The notes below the pieces were generated by a model. That model worked only from the letters and a program-made list of their open reading frames with translations, had not been told where the DNA came from and did not search any database. From Hyphomicrobiales bacterium (GTDB lineage: Bacteria > Pseudomonadota > Alphaproteobacteria > Rhizobiales > HXMU1428-3): 64,000 bases of DNA. The stretch covers positions 62,001-126,000 of the forward strand of contig JAJFHX010000022.1 of the NCBI GenBank assembly GCA_021775425.1, written 5' to 3'. Positions 24,875 to 33,244 of this stretch are shown here, piece after piece (within the stretch, counting starts at the first letter, position 1; every line of letters begins with the position of its first letter). A program made the translations under genes and the position numbers.

Positions 24875-26197
24875 ATGGAAGAATACCTCGCCCTGATCAT
24901 GTTCCCGGCGCTTATGTTTGCTTTGTTTCTGGGATTTCACGTTGCGTTTGCGATGATGGGAGTTGCTCTGGTTTTTGGCTATATTACCTTTGGTGATGCT
25001 GTCATTTTCCAGTTCGTTCAGAAAATTGACGAAACAGCATCTAACTTTGTTCTCGCTGCCGTGCCGCTTTTCGTCTTTATGGGTGCCATGCTAGAACGTT
25101 CAGGCATCGCCGAAAAACTGTTCGAAGCCATCCACTTATGGACAAGGCGCTTGCCCGGCGGTCTGGCTATTGGCACAGTTTTAATGTGCGTAGTCTTTGC
25201 TGCTTCCAGCGGCGTCATTGGTGCAACAGAAACGGTTGTCGGCCTGCTCGCAATCCCCGTTATGATGAAATATGCCTATGAGAAAGGTCTGATATCCGGC
25301 ACCATTTGCGCCGGCGGCTCTCTGGGCACCATCATCCCGCCTTCTGTTGTGGTTGTTGTGCTTGGTCCCATAGCAGACGTCTCTGTTGGTGATCTGTTTA
25401 TCGGCATGCTCATACCCGGCCTGTTGCTGGCCAATCTTTACATCGGTTATATTCTGGCCCGATGCGTGCTTAACCCAACCGCAGGTCCACGTATCCCGCC
25501 ATCACCGGATGACCCGACACTGGCTGAAAAAATTAAAGTAACAGCCTTCGCACTCCTGCCACCAATCATTATGATCTTTGCCGTGCTTGGCTCTATCATG
25601 CTTGGACTCGCAGCCCCAACCGAAGCGGCAGCTTTGGGTGCGGCAGGCTCATTGCTGTTGTCGATGATTTACAGAAAATTCAGCATTTCAATTCTAAATG
25701 AGGCTTTATTAAAAACACTTAAAGTCACCTGCATGATCATACTAATCCTGCTGGGCGGCAATATGTTTGCCGGTGTTTTCATTGCCTCAGGCGGTGTGAC
25801 ATTAACAGAAAACATCATCTCAGGTGCGAATTTAACACCCTGGACAACATTGCTGTTATTCCTCACCATAACCTTCATCGCCGGTTTTTTCCTTGATTGG
25901 ATTTCGGTTTTGTTGATCTTCATTCCGGTGTTCATGCCGATCGTCAGAACAATGGGGTTCGAACCGGTCTGGTTCTGTGTCCTGTTCCTGATCATGATTC
26001 AAACCAGCTATCTGACCCCGCCACTGGCGCCGGCAATCTTCTATCTAAGGGGCATTTCCCCTCCGGAAATAACATTAAAGCATATGTATAAAGGTGTTGT
26101 TCCCTTCATCCTGCTACAGATCCTGTGTCTTGCGATTGTCGCCGCCTTCCCGGAACTGGTGCTGTGGTTACCGTCACAAGTATTGGGTTTCAATTAG
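24875..26197 (+). CDS. dctM: TRAP transporter large permease (DctM family)
   Basis: A 440-residue protein with about 12 membrane segments, the standard DctM size. Recognisable parts: FVLAAVPLFVFMGAMLERSG near the start, GGSLGTIIPPSVVVV around residue 145, APTEAAALGAAGSL near 250, and the end with LTPPLAPAIFYLRGI. It forms the transport channel that accepts substrate from DctP. The small and large permeases are separate genes here, unlike the fused TRAP protein at 44.3 kb. Confidence 0.94.
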   Translation: MEEYLALIMFPALMFALFLGFHVAFAMMGVALVFGYITFGDAVIFQFVQKIDETASNFVLAAVPLFVFMGAMLERSGIAEKLFEAIHLWTRRLPGGLAIGTVLMCVVFAASSGVIGATETVVGLLAIPVMMKYAYEKGLISGTICAGGSLGTIIPPSVVVVVLGPIADVSVGDLFIGMLIPGLLLANLYIGYILARCVLNPTAGPRIPPSPDDPTLAEKIKVTAFALLPPIIMIFAVLGSIMLGLAAPTEAAALGAAGSLLLSMIYRKFSISILNEALLKTLKVTCMIILILLGGNMFAGVFIASGGVTLTENIISGANLTPWTTLLLFLTITFIAGFFLDWISVLLIFIPVFMPIVRTMGFEPVWFCVLFLIMIQTSYLTPPLAPAIFYLRGISPPEITLKHMYKGVVPFILLQILCLAIVAAFPELVLWLPSQVLGFN

Positions 26198-26227
26198 AAG
26201 CAGAGTGAACAAAAATTCAAGAATATA

Positions 26228-26260
26228 CCCGAAACCAGATGTCTGACATTTGGTTTCGGG
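26228..26260 (+). promoter_or_regulatory. Long hairpin between dctM and the phyH-type gene
   Basis: CCCGAAACCAGATGTC (26228-26243) and GACATTTGGTTTCGGG (26245-26260) are reverse complements except for one position. It lies 31 bases after dctM and ends 23 bases before the next start, with no T run. It may protect or separate the downstream message, or be a protein-binding palindrome. Confidence 0.6.
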
Positions 26261-26282
26261 GAAGACAAAAGGAGATGGAATT

Positions 26283-27176
26283 ATGAGCCCGGAAGAAGTT
26301 TTATCAATCAGACCCTTGTTGCTGACCAGCCGGCAAAGAGAAGATTATTTCGCCAACGGCTATCTCCTGTTGGAAAATCTAGTCTCCAAAGAAGAGCTTG
26401 AAACATTAAACGCAGTCACAGCCGAGATGGTCGAGCAAAGCCGGGACATTACCAAATCAGATCAGAAATGGGATATCGAACCCGGCCACACCAGAGAAAA
26501 CCCCATGCTGCGCCGCCTTGCCAGCCCAAATGATCATCATGAAGCTTATTGGAACTACGCCTCAAACTCTAAACTAACCGACGCGATAACAGATCTGGTT
26601 GGCCCTGATGTGAAATTCCACCACTCAAAATTAAATTTCAAATGGTCAGGCGGTGGTGAAGAGGTCAAATGGCATCAAGATATTTCCTTCTGGCCGCATA
26701 CAAATTACAGCCCCTTAACAGCAGGCACTTATCTGCAGGATTGCGGCAGTGAGCAAGGACCACTAGGTGTCATTAAAGGCAGTCACCTTGGGCCTCTATA
26801 TAACCAATATGATGAAAACGGCACCTGGACCGGTGCGCTGAATAGTCAGGATTCAGACAGCCTTGATGAAAGCAAAATCGTCTACCTTGAAGGACCTGCC
26901 GGTTCGGTCACGATCCATAATTGCCGCACCGTTCACGGCTCTCCGGCCAATCTTTCGCCAAATCCAAGACCGCTTCTGTTAAATGTCTATTCATCAGCTG
27001 ATGCCTACACCTACACACCAAATCCGCTTTATTCAAAATATGACCAGCACATCGTGCGTGGTAAAAAGGCCCAGTGGGCCGTGCATGATAGCCGCCCATG
27101 TCAGGTGCCGCCAGACTGGTCAGCCGGGTATAGTTCAATCTTTGCTTTGCAGCAGCAAGAACAACAGGCAAAATAA
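26283..27176 (+). CDS. Phytanoyl-CoA dioxygenase (PhyH) family protein
   Basis: A 297-residue Fe(II)/2-oxoglutarate oxygenase. The iron triad is visible: His131 and Asp133 in KWHQDISFWP, and the distal His218 in IHNCRTVHGSP; Arg228 in NPRPLLLN is the likely 2-oxoglutarate contact. The N-terminus (RQREDYFANGYLLLENLVS) is typical. ATG at 26283 with AAAAGGAG at 8 bases is preferred over the in-frame codon at 26250. Family members hydroxylate acyl-CoAs, ectoine or other acids; its place behind a TRAP transporter suggests the imported acid or a product is the substrate. Confidence 0.9.
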   Translation: MSPEEVLSIRPLLLTSRQREDYFANGYLLLENLVSKEELETLNAVTAEMVEQSRDITKSDQKWDIEPGHTRENPMLRRLASPNDHHEAYWNYASNSKLTDAITDLVGPDVKFHHSKLNFKWSGGGEEVKWHQDISFWPHTNYSPLTAGTYLQDCGSEQGPLGVIKGSHLGPLYNQYDENGTWTGALNSQDSDSLDESKIVYLEGPAGSVTIHNCRTVHGSPANLSPNPRPLLLNVYSSADAYTYTPNPLYSKYDQHIVRGKKAQWAVHDSRPCQVPPDWSAGYSSIFALQQQEQQAK

Positions 27177-27184
27177 GACAAATA

Positions 27185-27214
27185 AAAAGGCACCAAAAAA
27201 TGTTGGTGCCTTTT
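27185..27214. terminator. Bidirectional terminator after the phyH-type gene
   Basis: A perfect 12-base stem, AAAAGGCACCAA (27185-27196) with TTGGTGCCTTTT (27203-27214), and a 6-base loop. It has T on the exit side for both strands, and lies between the convergent phyH-type gene and the DUF6166 gene. Confidence 0.88.
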
Positions 27215-27318
27215 CAAATCAATTTGCTTCATTCATTCTGCTGTGTGGATTTATCTGACTAAACACCCAATCTCTGATCTTGTGAATGGTTAAGCAGCCG
27301 GTCTGAATTTTTCAACCA

Positions 27319-27606
27319 TCAGTCAGCTAAAATATGGTCGACATCATCGCTATTCATTTCCCACTCATTATGGAAATTTGCCACAGCCCGTTTCATAAAT
27401 TTTTCTTGCGCTGAAGCAGCTTTTTCAACGTCATCAAAATGATCGAGTAAAATAGCAAATGCCAGCTGAGAGGGAGCAGGGCCTTCATAACCCCATTCAA
27501 ACCCGTCACTTGAATAACATTTCGCATCAATACGTGGTTCCAGCTCCTCTTCGTTCACCAGCACCACAATCCCGTCAATTGTCCGGTCTCCTCTATATGT
27601 CTTCAT
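27319..27606 (-). CDS. DUF6166-like small protein
   Basis: A 95-residue soluble acidic protein. MKTYRGDRTIDGIVVLVN at the start and FEWGYEGPAPSQLAFAILLDH in the middle match my memory of DUF6166. Function is unknown. The ATG at 27606 has AAAGAG upstream and is preferred over the Lys-rich in-frame extension to 27639, which would overlap the previous gene. It is the last of four genes in a minus-strand run led by the fatty acid hydroxylase gene. Confidence 0.7.
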   Translation of the reverse strand: MKTYRGDRTIDGIVVLVNEEELEPRIDAKCYSSDGFEWGYEGPAPSQLAFAILLDHFDDVEKAASAQEKFMKRAVANFHNEWEMNSDDVDHILAD

Positions 27607-27610
27607 CTCT

Positions 27611-27829
27611 TTAAGCTTTCTCTTGTTTTTGTTCTTCACGCGCTTTTCGGGTGTCAGCTTTGCTTCGCATCACTTCAGGAAAAATCCACAAGCTAAAGAC
27701 GCTAAACGGGCCAAGAAAGGCGAGGGCCCATTGCGGCCCGGTTTGTCCCACATAGCCCATGTAAAACCAGCCACCAAGGGCCACCAGCGCCACGGCAATT
27801 GAGAGCCCGAGTTTGATATGAAATGGCAT
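27611..27829 (-). CDS. Small membrane protein, two segments
   Basis: A 72-residue protein with two hydrophobic segments (about 6-24 and 34-52) and a charged tail rich in Lys, Glu and Arg. No family recognised. GGAGGAGAA lies upstream of the ATG. It sits 4 bases before the DUF6166 start and follows another membrane protein gene, so it is probably in the same operon. Confidence 0.65.
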   Translation of the reverse strand: MPFHIKLGLSIAVALVALGGWFYMGYVGQTGPQWALAFLGPFSVFSLWIFPEVMRSKADTRKAREEQKQEKA

Positions 27830-27892
27830 CTCTTTATTCTCCTCCCTGAACTCAGGCTGGTCGATTAAAACGAAGGACCAGCCGGATAGATT

Positions 27893-28282
27893 TTAAAATG
27901 ATAATAACCGACCTGAAGCCAGACCAAGCAGAACCAGAGCAATCCCCAGCCCAATCATCATGATCAAAAGACCCGCTTTGCCGTCTCTCCATTTGGATGG
28001 CCAGATATTAAACAGCCCGGGTGCAAACAAAAACGCCAGGCCGCAAACAATAACAACACTCGTCCAGCGCAGCTGAGTAATCCCGAAATGCAGCGCCCCA
28101 GCCAGTAAGCAAAGCAAAAACAGGCAGTTGATGATAAGAAGGCTAAGGCCAACCGGTTTGCAAAACTCCGGCCGTGTTGATAATGGAAAAGCACCGCTAA
28201 GCACATAAAAGCCAAGACTGGTTATAGAGGCAAAGCCGACAAACCAGATAAGCGGTAAAACATTTGGCTCAATCATATCCAT
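27893..28282 (-). CDS. Membrane protein, four segments, unknown function
   Basis: A 129-residue protein that is mostly hydrophobic, with four predicted membrane segments (about 8-28, 43-65, 73-92, 104-125). No catalytic motif is visible. It lies 99 bases after the fatty acid hydroxylase gene on the same strand. The ATG two codons later (28276) is an alternative start. It could assist the neighbouring membrane hydroxylase, but that is only a suggestion from gene order. Confidence 0.65.
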   Translation of the reverse strand: MDMIEPNVLPLIWFVGFASITSLGFYVLSGAFPLSTRPEFCKPVGLSLLIINCLFLLCLLAGALHFGITQLRWTSVVIVCGLAFLFAPGLFNIWPSKWRDGKAGLLIMMIGLGIALVLLGLASGRLLSF

Positions 28283-28381
28283 GCTTAAAAGTCTCTTCTT
28301 TGTTCGTTCTTATTTTCGTTATAGGTGCCGGGAAGACATAAACTGCCTTCCCGGGCGCTTGATCAACTTATCTGCGAGAGT

Positions 28382-29179
28382 TTATTCACCAGCCTCAATG
28401 GCGCCTGGGTCCATTTCCGGGCGGCCCGGTGTGCGCGAGGTTTTGCGCATGTCCTTGCGGATATAACGCGTGTCATAGCCATTAAACAAATGACCAATCA
28501 GACCGCGATCGAGATCAGAGGTGCCAAACAGCCAGTCCATAATAGGGAACGTTAAATTCATGTTCCGCTCCATCATCAAAGACTGATCATGGTGCGCTGT
28601 GTGATGACGGCGGTTGGTGTTTATAAACGGCACATTTCGAACAAACCAGTTATCTTCCACATGACAGCAAAAATGCATAAACTCATAAATCATATAGATA
28701 CAGGTCGTCGTGCAGATAAACAGCCAGCCAGCATTGGCGCTCAGCAGATAGCCAAACACAATCGCACCAGGAATTGAAATCAGCGTAAACGCGGCAAGCG
28801 CATAAGGCGGAAAGAATGTCACCCGGTAATCTCGCTGGTTTGCAAAGCGCATTTCAACTTCAGTAAAAAATTGATGATGCTGTAATGTGTGCCGGTTATA
28901 AACCGCGCGAGCAATCGGGTTATTTGATGGGCGATGCATCACATAACGGTGGATCCACCATTCAAAAAAGTTACAGAACAAAAACACCACTGGCACAAAC
29001 AACCATTCAATTGCTGTGACATTATTCAGATTCGAGCCATAAACATATAGCGCCGTTAAACCGATAATATAAATGATGGCGATGTGTAAAAAACCATTAT
29101 ACCAGCCAGCGACCCGTTGCCTGTAATTGGCTCTGTACTGGCGCTGACGGTCAGACATATTGCTATTTTGTAATTCCAT
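28382..29179 (-). CDS. Fatty acid hydroxylase/sterol desaturase family protein
   Basis: A 265-residue integral membrane protein with the histidine boxes of the superfamily: HRYVMH (about residue 76), HTLQHHQFF (about 96), HFCCHV (about 164) and RRHHTAHH (about 186). These bind a di-iron centre that hydroxylates or desaturates lipids. Four to five membrane segments are visible. The ATG at 29179 has GGGAGG 5 bases before it, so the in-frame upstream codon is rejected. Its promoter carries the 12-base motif shared with the divergent FAD-ilvD promoter. The lipid substrate is unknown. Confidence 0.9.
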   Translation of the reverse strand: MELQNSNMSDRQRQYRANYRQRVAGWYNGFLHIAIIYIIGLTALYVYGSNLNNVTAIEWLFVPVVFLFCNFFEWWIHRYVMHRPSNNPIARAVYNRHTLQHHQFFTEVEMRFANQRDYRVTFFPPYALAAFTLISIPGAIVFGYLLSANAGWLFICTTTCIYMIYEFMHFCCHVEDNWFVRNVPFINTNRRHHTAHHDQSLMMERNMNLTFPIMDWLFGTSDLDRGLIGHLFNGYDTRYIRKDMRKTSRTPGRPEMDPGAIEAGE

Positions 29180-29209
29180 AATAGCCTCCCTAAACATTTC
29201 ATTGTTTTA

Positions 29210-29238
29210 ATAATATACCAGTGATATGTTAGATGCAA
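29210..29238 (-). promoter_or_regulatory. Promoter of the fatty acid hydroxylase operon
   Basis: On the minus strand TTGCAT (29238-29233) and TATTAT (29215-29210) are exactly 17 bases apart. The motif CATCTAACATAT (29235-29224) overlaps the -35 box and spacer and is identical to a stretch of the divergent promoter at 29440-29451. Confidence 0.65.
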
Positions 29239-29435
29239 GTTCAAATCTGATGATTTCCAGAACACCAGCCACACGCCTGTAAAATCAGCAATTTATCAAG
29301 CATGCCAATATGGTTTATTTGCACACCGCGCAAGAGTCTAAGACATTGAAAAAACAATAATAAAGTGCAAAGCAAAGCCTGGTTCAGTTCGTGATCCGGC
29401 CAATAAAAATTGATATATCATTAAAATATAACTAG

Positions 29436-29466
29436 TTGACATCTAACATATTAGATGTCCTAATTT
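29436..29466 (+). promoter_or_regulatory. Promoter and palindromic operator of the FAD oxidoreductase-ilvD operon
   Basis: TTGACA (29436-29441) is a consensus -35 box; TAATTT (29461-29466) or CCTAAT is the -10 candidate. Between them lies a perfect palindrome, GACATCTAA (29438-29446) with TTAGATGTC (29451-29459), 4-base spacer. A repressor bound here would cover the -35 and spacer. The rest of the 340-base gap 29180-29519 shows nothing else beyond the opposite promoter. Confidence 0.7.
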
Positions 29467-29519
29467 AGAAAAACAAACTCAATAAAAATCGCTGAAAATA
29501 TGCGGGAGACACAATCTCA

Positions 29520-30878
29520 ATGGCCTGGAAAGCTGAAAACATTTATAGCCGTAACCACGGCCTGCCCGTGCTGGCAAAACCTGACATTCTTGTCGCTGGT
29601 GGCGGTGCCGCAGGCGTCGCAGCGGCAACAACCGCGGGCAAACATGGTGCTAAAGTTCTGCTGCTGGAACGATATGGTTTTTGTGGTGGCAATGCAGTAG
29701 CAGGCCTTTCAGGCACGTTATGCGGCATGTATCTGGCGAGTGATAATTACAACAGCCCGCCAGAGCAGGTTGTCTATGGCTTTGCCAACACATTCTTTCA
29801 GGCCATGAAACAATGTGACGGTGTCACTGCGCCGCAGCGATACGGTAAAACCTGGACAGTCACCCACGACCCGCACAAATGGCGGGAAACCGCTGAAGCA
29901 TTGCTGTTATCAGAAGATGTCGACATTCTTTATCATAGCCTCATTGTCGGCACCATCCGCGAGGGAAATGAAATTCTGGGCGTAGTCATCGCAGGCAAAA
30001 GTGGCCTTGCCGCCATAGAAGCCAGCATCATCATTGACGCAACCGGTGACGCAGACATCCTTCATCAGGCAGGGCTAGAATATACTGTAGGCGATAATGG
30101 TTTTGTTCAGAACCCAACCATGATCTTCCGCCTCGGCGGTGTTGATATCAAACGCTTTCTCGCCTATTGGGGGCCGGACACAATATGCTCACCTGAAGTG
30201 AGTGAAATGATCATCAGCGCAAAGGAAACCGGAAAATATAACCTCATCAGATCTAAAATCTGGCTGTTTCCAACGCCGCGCCCAAATGAACTGCTTTGTA
30301 ACGCCACCCGCGTCATGGGCCGTGATGGCCGCGATCTGATCGCCGACCGGACAGAAGACCTCTCAGAAGCCGAAATCAGTGGCCGAATGCAGGTCAGGGA
30401 CTATGCCAGGTTCCTTGCAGATTTTATCCCCGGCTGCGAAACCAGCTTTGTCAACGACACGGGCGTTCAGGCCGGCATTCGTCAGTCACGTAGTGCCCTT
30501 GGTGTTGAGCGACTATCGAACGAAGATGTGATGGCTCGGCGCAAACGAGCTGATGGTATCGCCCGCTCGCCCTGGCCAATAGAACTGCACAGCGGCACAA
30601 AACCCAAACTCGAATGGCTGATCAACGATTTCTATGAAATCCCCTACAACGCTCTTGTTCCCAAAACCGGTGAAAACCTGCTCGTGACCGGAAGGTGCTT
30701 TAGCGCAGAACATGAAGCCCTCGCCTCAGCAAGAGTAACGGCGCAGTGTTTTCAATATGGCCAGGCCGCAGCTTTGGCTGCTGTCACCTCCTTTCAAGAA
30801 CAAACCCCATTACGCGCCATCTCTGGAAATGAAGTCAGAGAATTAATGAACAAAGACGGAGCCAGACTTGATGACTGA
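29520..30878 (+). CDS. FAD-dependent oxidoreductase (FAD_oxidored family)
   Basis: A 452-residue flavoprotein. The N-terminal dinucleotide site is DILVAGGGAAGVAAA (about 22-36) followed by the acidic LLLERYGFCGG; the second FAD segment is IIDATGDADIL (about 175-185) and the C-terminal NLLVTGRCFSAEHEALASAR closes the FAD fold. This matches the FAD-dependent oxidoreductases often found in catabolic clusters, whose substrates are mostly unknown. GGGAG precedes the ATG. It overlaps the dehydratase gene by 8 bases, so the two are translationally coupled. Confidence 0.88.
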   Translation: MAWKAENIYSRNHGLPVLAKPDILVAGGGAAGVAAATTAGKHGAKVLLLERYGFCGGNAVAGLSGTLCGMYLASDNYNSPPEQVVYGFANTFFQAMKQCDGVTAPQRYGKTWTVTHDPHKWRETAEALLLSEDVDILYHSLIVGTIREGNEILGVVIAGKSGLAAIEASIIIDATGDADILHQAGLEYTVGDNGFVQNPTMIFRLGGVDIKRFLAYWGPDTICSPEVSEMIISAKETGKYNLIRSKIWLFPTPRPNELLCNATRVMGRDGRDLIADRTEDLSEAEISGRMQVRDYARFLADFIPGCETSFVNDTGVQAGIRQSRSALGVERLSNEDVMARRKRADGIARSPWPIELHSGTKPKLEWLINDFYEIPYNALVPKTGENLLVTGRCFSAEHEALASARVTAQCFQYGQAAALAAVTSFQEQTPLRAISGNEVRELMNKDGARLDD

Positions 30879-32571
30879 TAATAACAACAATAACCGGCGC
30901 AGCAATTTTGAACCAGGCACCACCAGATGGGCCGTCCAACGCGCTCAGTGGATCGCAATGGGCCTAAAGGAAGAAGATTTTACCAAACCAAAAATTGCCG
31001 TTGTGAACACATCTAGCAAACTTTCCGTCTGCTACCAGCATCTTGATAAATTCGCCAAAATCACCACTGAGGCGATCGAAGCGGCTGGTGCACTTGCCTT
31101 TGAAATCAGAACCGCTGCCTCATCAGATTTTATCACCAGCGCTGGCCGTGAAGGCCGGTATCTGATGCCGACAAGAGATTTGATGTCTTTCGATGTTGAA
31201 GTTCAGGTCGAAGGTGCCGTACTGGATGGTATGATCTTGCTATCCTCTTGTGACAAAACAACCCCCGCCCATCTGATGGCGGCCGCCCGCCAGAACATCC
31301 CTTCCATCATCGTTTCCTGCGGTTATCAACTGGGTGGAAGTTGTGGTAGCAAAATGGTCGATATAGAAACTCTATACAATGCGGTCGGCACCTATAAATC
31401 CGGTGAAATAAACCTCGATCAGCTAACCGAAATGAGCCGTCATGCCATCAAAGGTCCGGGCGTATGTGCCGGTCTTGCAACTGCCAATTCCATGCACGTG
31501 CTGGCTGAAGCGCTGGGCATGTCCTTGCCCGGCAATGCCCCGATCAGAGCTGACTCTGAACGTCTGGTTGAAGTTTGCAAACTTGCAGGTGGTCGCATTG
31601 TTGAAATGGTGAACGAAAACCTCACCCCAAGAGAAATTCTAAACGCAGCCGCATGCAGAAATGCGCTAAGTGTCGCTGTTGCGCTGGGGGCATCTGTCAA
31701 CACAGTCCGTCACCTCACAGCGATTGCCCTTGAAGCCGAGCTGGATTTTGACATCCTGAGCGAACTCGAAGCCATCGCAGATAAAATACCCCTCGTTGCA
31801 GAGGTCCGCCCTAATGGGGAAACCCGCATCGAGCAACTCGAAGAAGCTGGCGGCTGCCGTGCCGTTATGAAAGTGCTGAGCAAACGCCTTGACCTGACAG
31901 CCCGCTCAGTCAGCGGCCAAACGCTGGAAGAAATATTAGATCAAACACCTGCCCCGACATCAGATGTAATCAAAACCCTTGAAAACCCATGTTCGAATGA
32001 TCCGGGCCTTGCCATCATAAAGGGCACGCTAGCCCCGGAAGGCGCGGTCGTTAAAATTGCAGCCATTCCAAAAGACATTAGAGAATTTAAAGGCAAAGCC
32101 CGTGTCTTTGAAAAAGAAGCCGACGCCATAGAGCGCCTGAACAGCAACCATCCGGATTGCCTTAAAAAAGGTGACGTCGCCGTACTGCGTATGATGGGGC
32201 CAAAAGGTGGCCCGGGCACAGTATTCGCTGCCAGCTTCATGGCAGCATTACAAGGCACAAGCCTTGGCCGTGAAGTCGCCGTTGTAACAGATGGTGAGCT
32301 TTCTGGCCTCAATAGCGGCATCACCATTGGCCAGGTCATGCCTGAAGCCGCCGAAGGTGGCCCCTTGGCTTATGTTGAAGATGGCGATCAAATCAGCATT
32401 GATATCAACAAGCGCACCATTGATCTCCTTGTGAGTGAAGAAATAATGAAAGATCGAATGGCCAGCAAACAACTGAACCTGCCGGAAGCTCCAGCAGGCT
32501 GGCTCTCCGTTTACCGCGCCACAGTCGGCCCCTTAAAAAGAGGAGCCGTTGTTGGTGATGGCATTAAATAG
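30871..32571 (+). CDS. IlvD/Edd-family dehydratase
   Basis: A 566-residue protein of normal IlvD length. The three cluster cysteines are present: Cys54 (SVCYQHL), Cys127 (SSCDKTTPAH) and Cys199 (GPGVCAGLATANSM), followed by AEALGMSLPGNAP. CDKTTPA, rather than CDKxxPG, is closer to the sugar-acid dehydratase branch (arabonate, xylonate) than to the biosynthetic dihydroxy-acid dehydratase. It removes water from a 2,3-dihydroxy acid to give a 2-oxo acid. ATG at 30871 lies inside the previous gene's end. The pathway substrate is not known. Confidence 0.9.
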   Translation: MTDNNNNNRRSNFEPGTTRWAVQRAQWIAMGLKEEDFTKPKIAVVNTSSKLSVCYQHLDKFAKITTEAIEAAGALAFEIRTAASSDFITSAGREGRYLMPTRDLMSFDVEVQVEGAVLDGMILLSSCDKTTPAHLMAAARQNIPSIIVSCGYQLGGSCGSKMVDIETLYNAVGTYKSGEINLDQLTEMSRHAIKGPGVCAGLATANSMHVLAEALGMSLPGNAPIRADSERLVEVCKLAGGRIVEMVNENLTPREILNAAACRNALSVAVALGASVNTVRHLTAIALEAELDFDILSELEAIADKIPLVAEVRPNGETRIEQLEEAGGCRAVMKVLSKRLDLTARSVSGQTLEEILDQTPAPTSDVIKTLENPCSNDPGLAIIKGTLAPEGAVVKIAAIPKDIREFKGKARVFEKEADAIERLNSNHPDCLKKGDVAVLRMMGPKGGPGTVFAASFMAALQGTSLGREVAVVTDGELSGLNSGITIGQVMPEAAEGGPLAYVEDGDQISIDINKRTIDLLVSEEIMKDRMASKQLNLPEAPAGWLSVYRATVGPLKRGAVVGDGIK

Positions 32572-32610
32572 CAGCGGGCATTCAATTGAGAGCTGCTAAA
32601 GAGAGTGAGA

Positions 32611-33171
32611 TTAAAACCCGGTCCAGAGCTCATAATTACCAACAACCATATTGCCATTCACGGCCAGAGCGCGGCAGGGTGCAAATTCAGTAAGCTGAAC
32701 CTGAAGGATAGAAACACCATAGCCGTTTAAAACTTCAGCCGAAGCCTCTGTTAGCTTTTCATTAAAGGCATAACGATCAGCCTGAATTTCGGCAAGTTCC
32801 GTTGAAGAAACCACAGCCAGTATTTGCCCTTGTGAGCGCTCAATCACATCTGATGCGAGATCAGCAATCTGCGAAACCGCCGCAACCACATCATCGACAT
32901 AATACGTCACCATCGCGCCTACAAAAACCGTCTGGTGATCAGACGTCATGACAATCTTGGTTTGAATTTTCTGCGTTTGCCGCACTGTCACCATCAGCTT
33001 ATAGGTCGTTGCCACCGGCCAGTACCAATGCAGACCAGGCTTCCATTCTTTCACCCTGTGGCCATGCACAAAAGCCACTCCGCCATGGGTTGCTGGCACA
33101 ATCACAAGCCAGGGCACCAACCTGAGAAGCGTCTGAAATATTTCACCAATCCAACCAAATGCTCTGTCCAT
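32611..33171 (-). CDS. Short SPFH/Band 7 domain protein
   Basis: A 186-residue protein with a hydrophobic N-terminal stretch (about 10-35) and an SPFH-like core: PGLHWYWPVATTYKLMVTVRQT, MTSDHQTVFVGAMVTYYVDD, and the helical DVIERSQGQILAVVSSTEL segment. Stomatin and prohibitin-type proteins are usually 250-320 residues and have a long coiled coil; that part is missing, and the protein ends after GVSILQVQLTEFAPC plus about 20 residues. It may organise membrane microdomains. It converges with the dehydratase gene and follows the glycan operon by 73 bases. Confidence 0.82.
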   Translation of the reverse strand: MDRAFGWIGEIFQTLLRLVPWLVIVPATHGGVAFVHGHRVKEWKPGLHWYWPVATTYKLMVTVRQTQKIQTKIVMTSDHQTVFVGAMVTYYVDDVVAAVSQIADLASDVIERSQGQILAVVSSTELAEIQADRYAFNEKLTEASAEVLNGYGVSILQVQLTEFAPCRALAVNGNMVVGNYELWTGF

Positions 33172-33244
33172 GAGAGACCTTCCAAATGTTAAAAAATTCT
33201 ATTAATTCAGTTGTTCAAATCGTTTTAGTGAAAAACAAGGGTGA

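Noticed and set aside
30871-32571. Biosynthetic ilvD for branched-chain amino acids
   Set aside because: CDKTTPA motif and the catabolic neighbours point to another member of the IlvD/Edd family; a symbol was not given.
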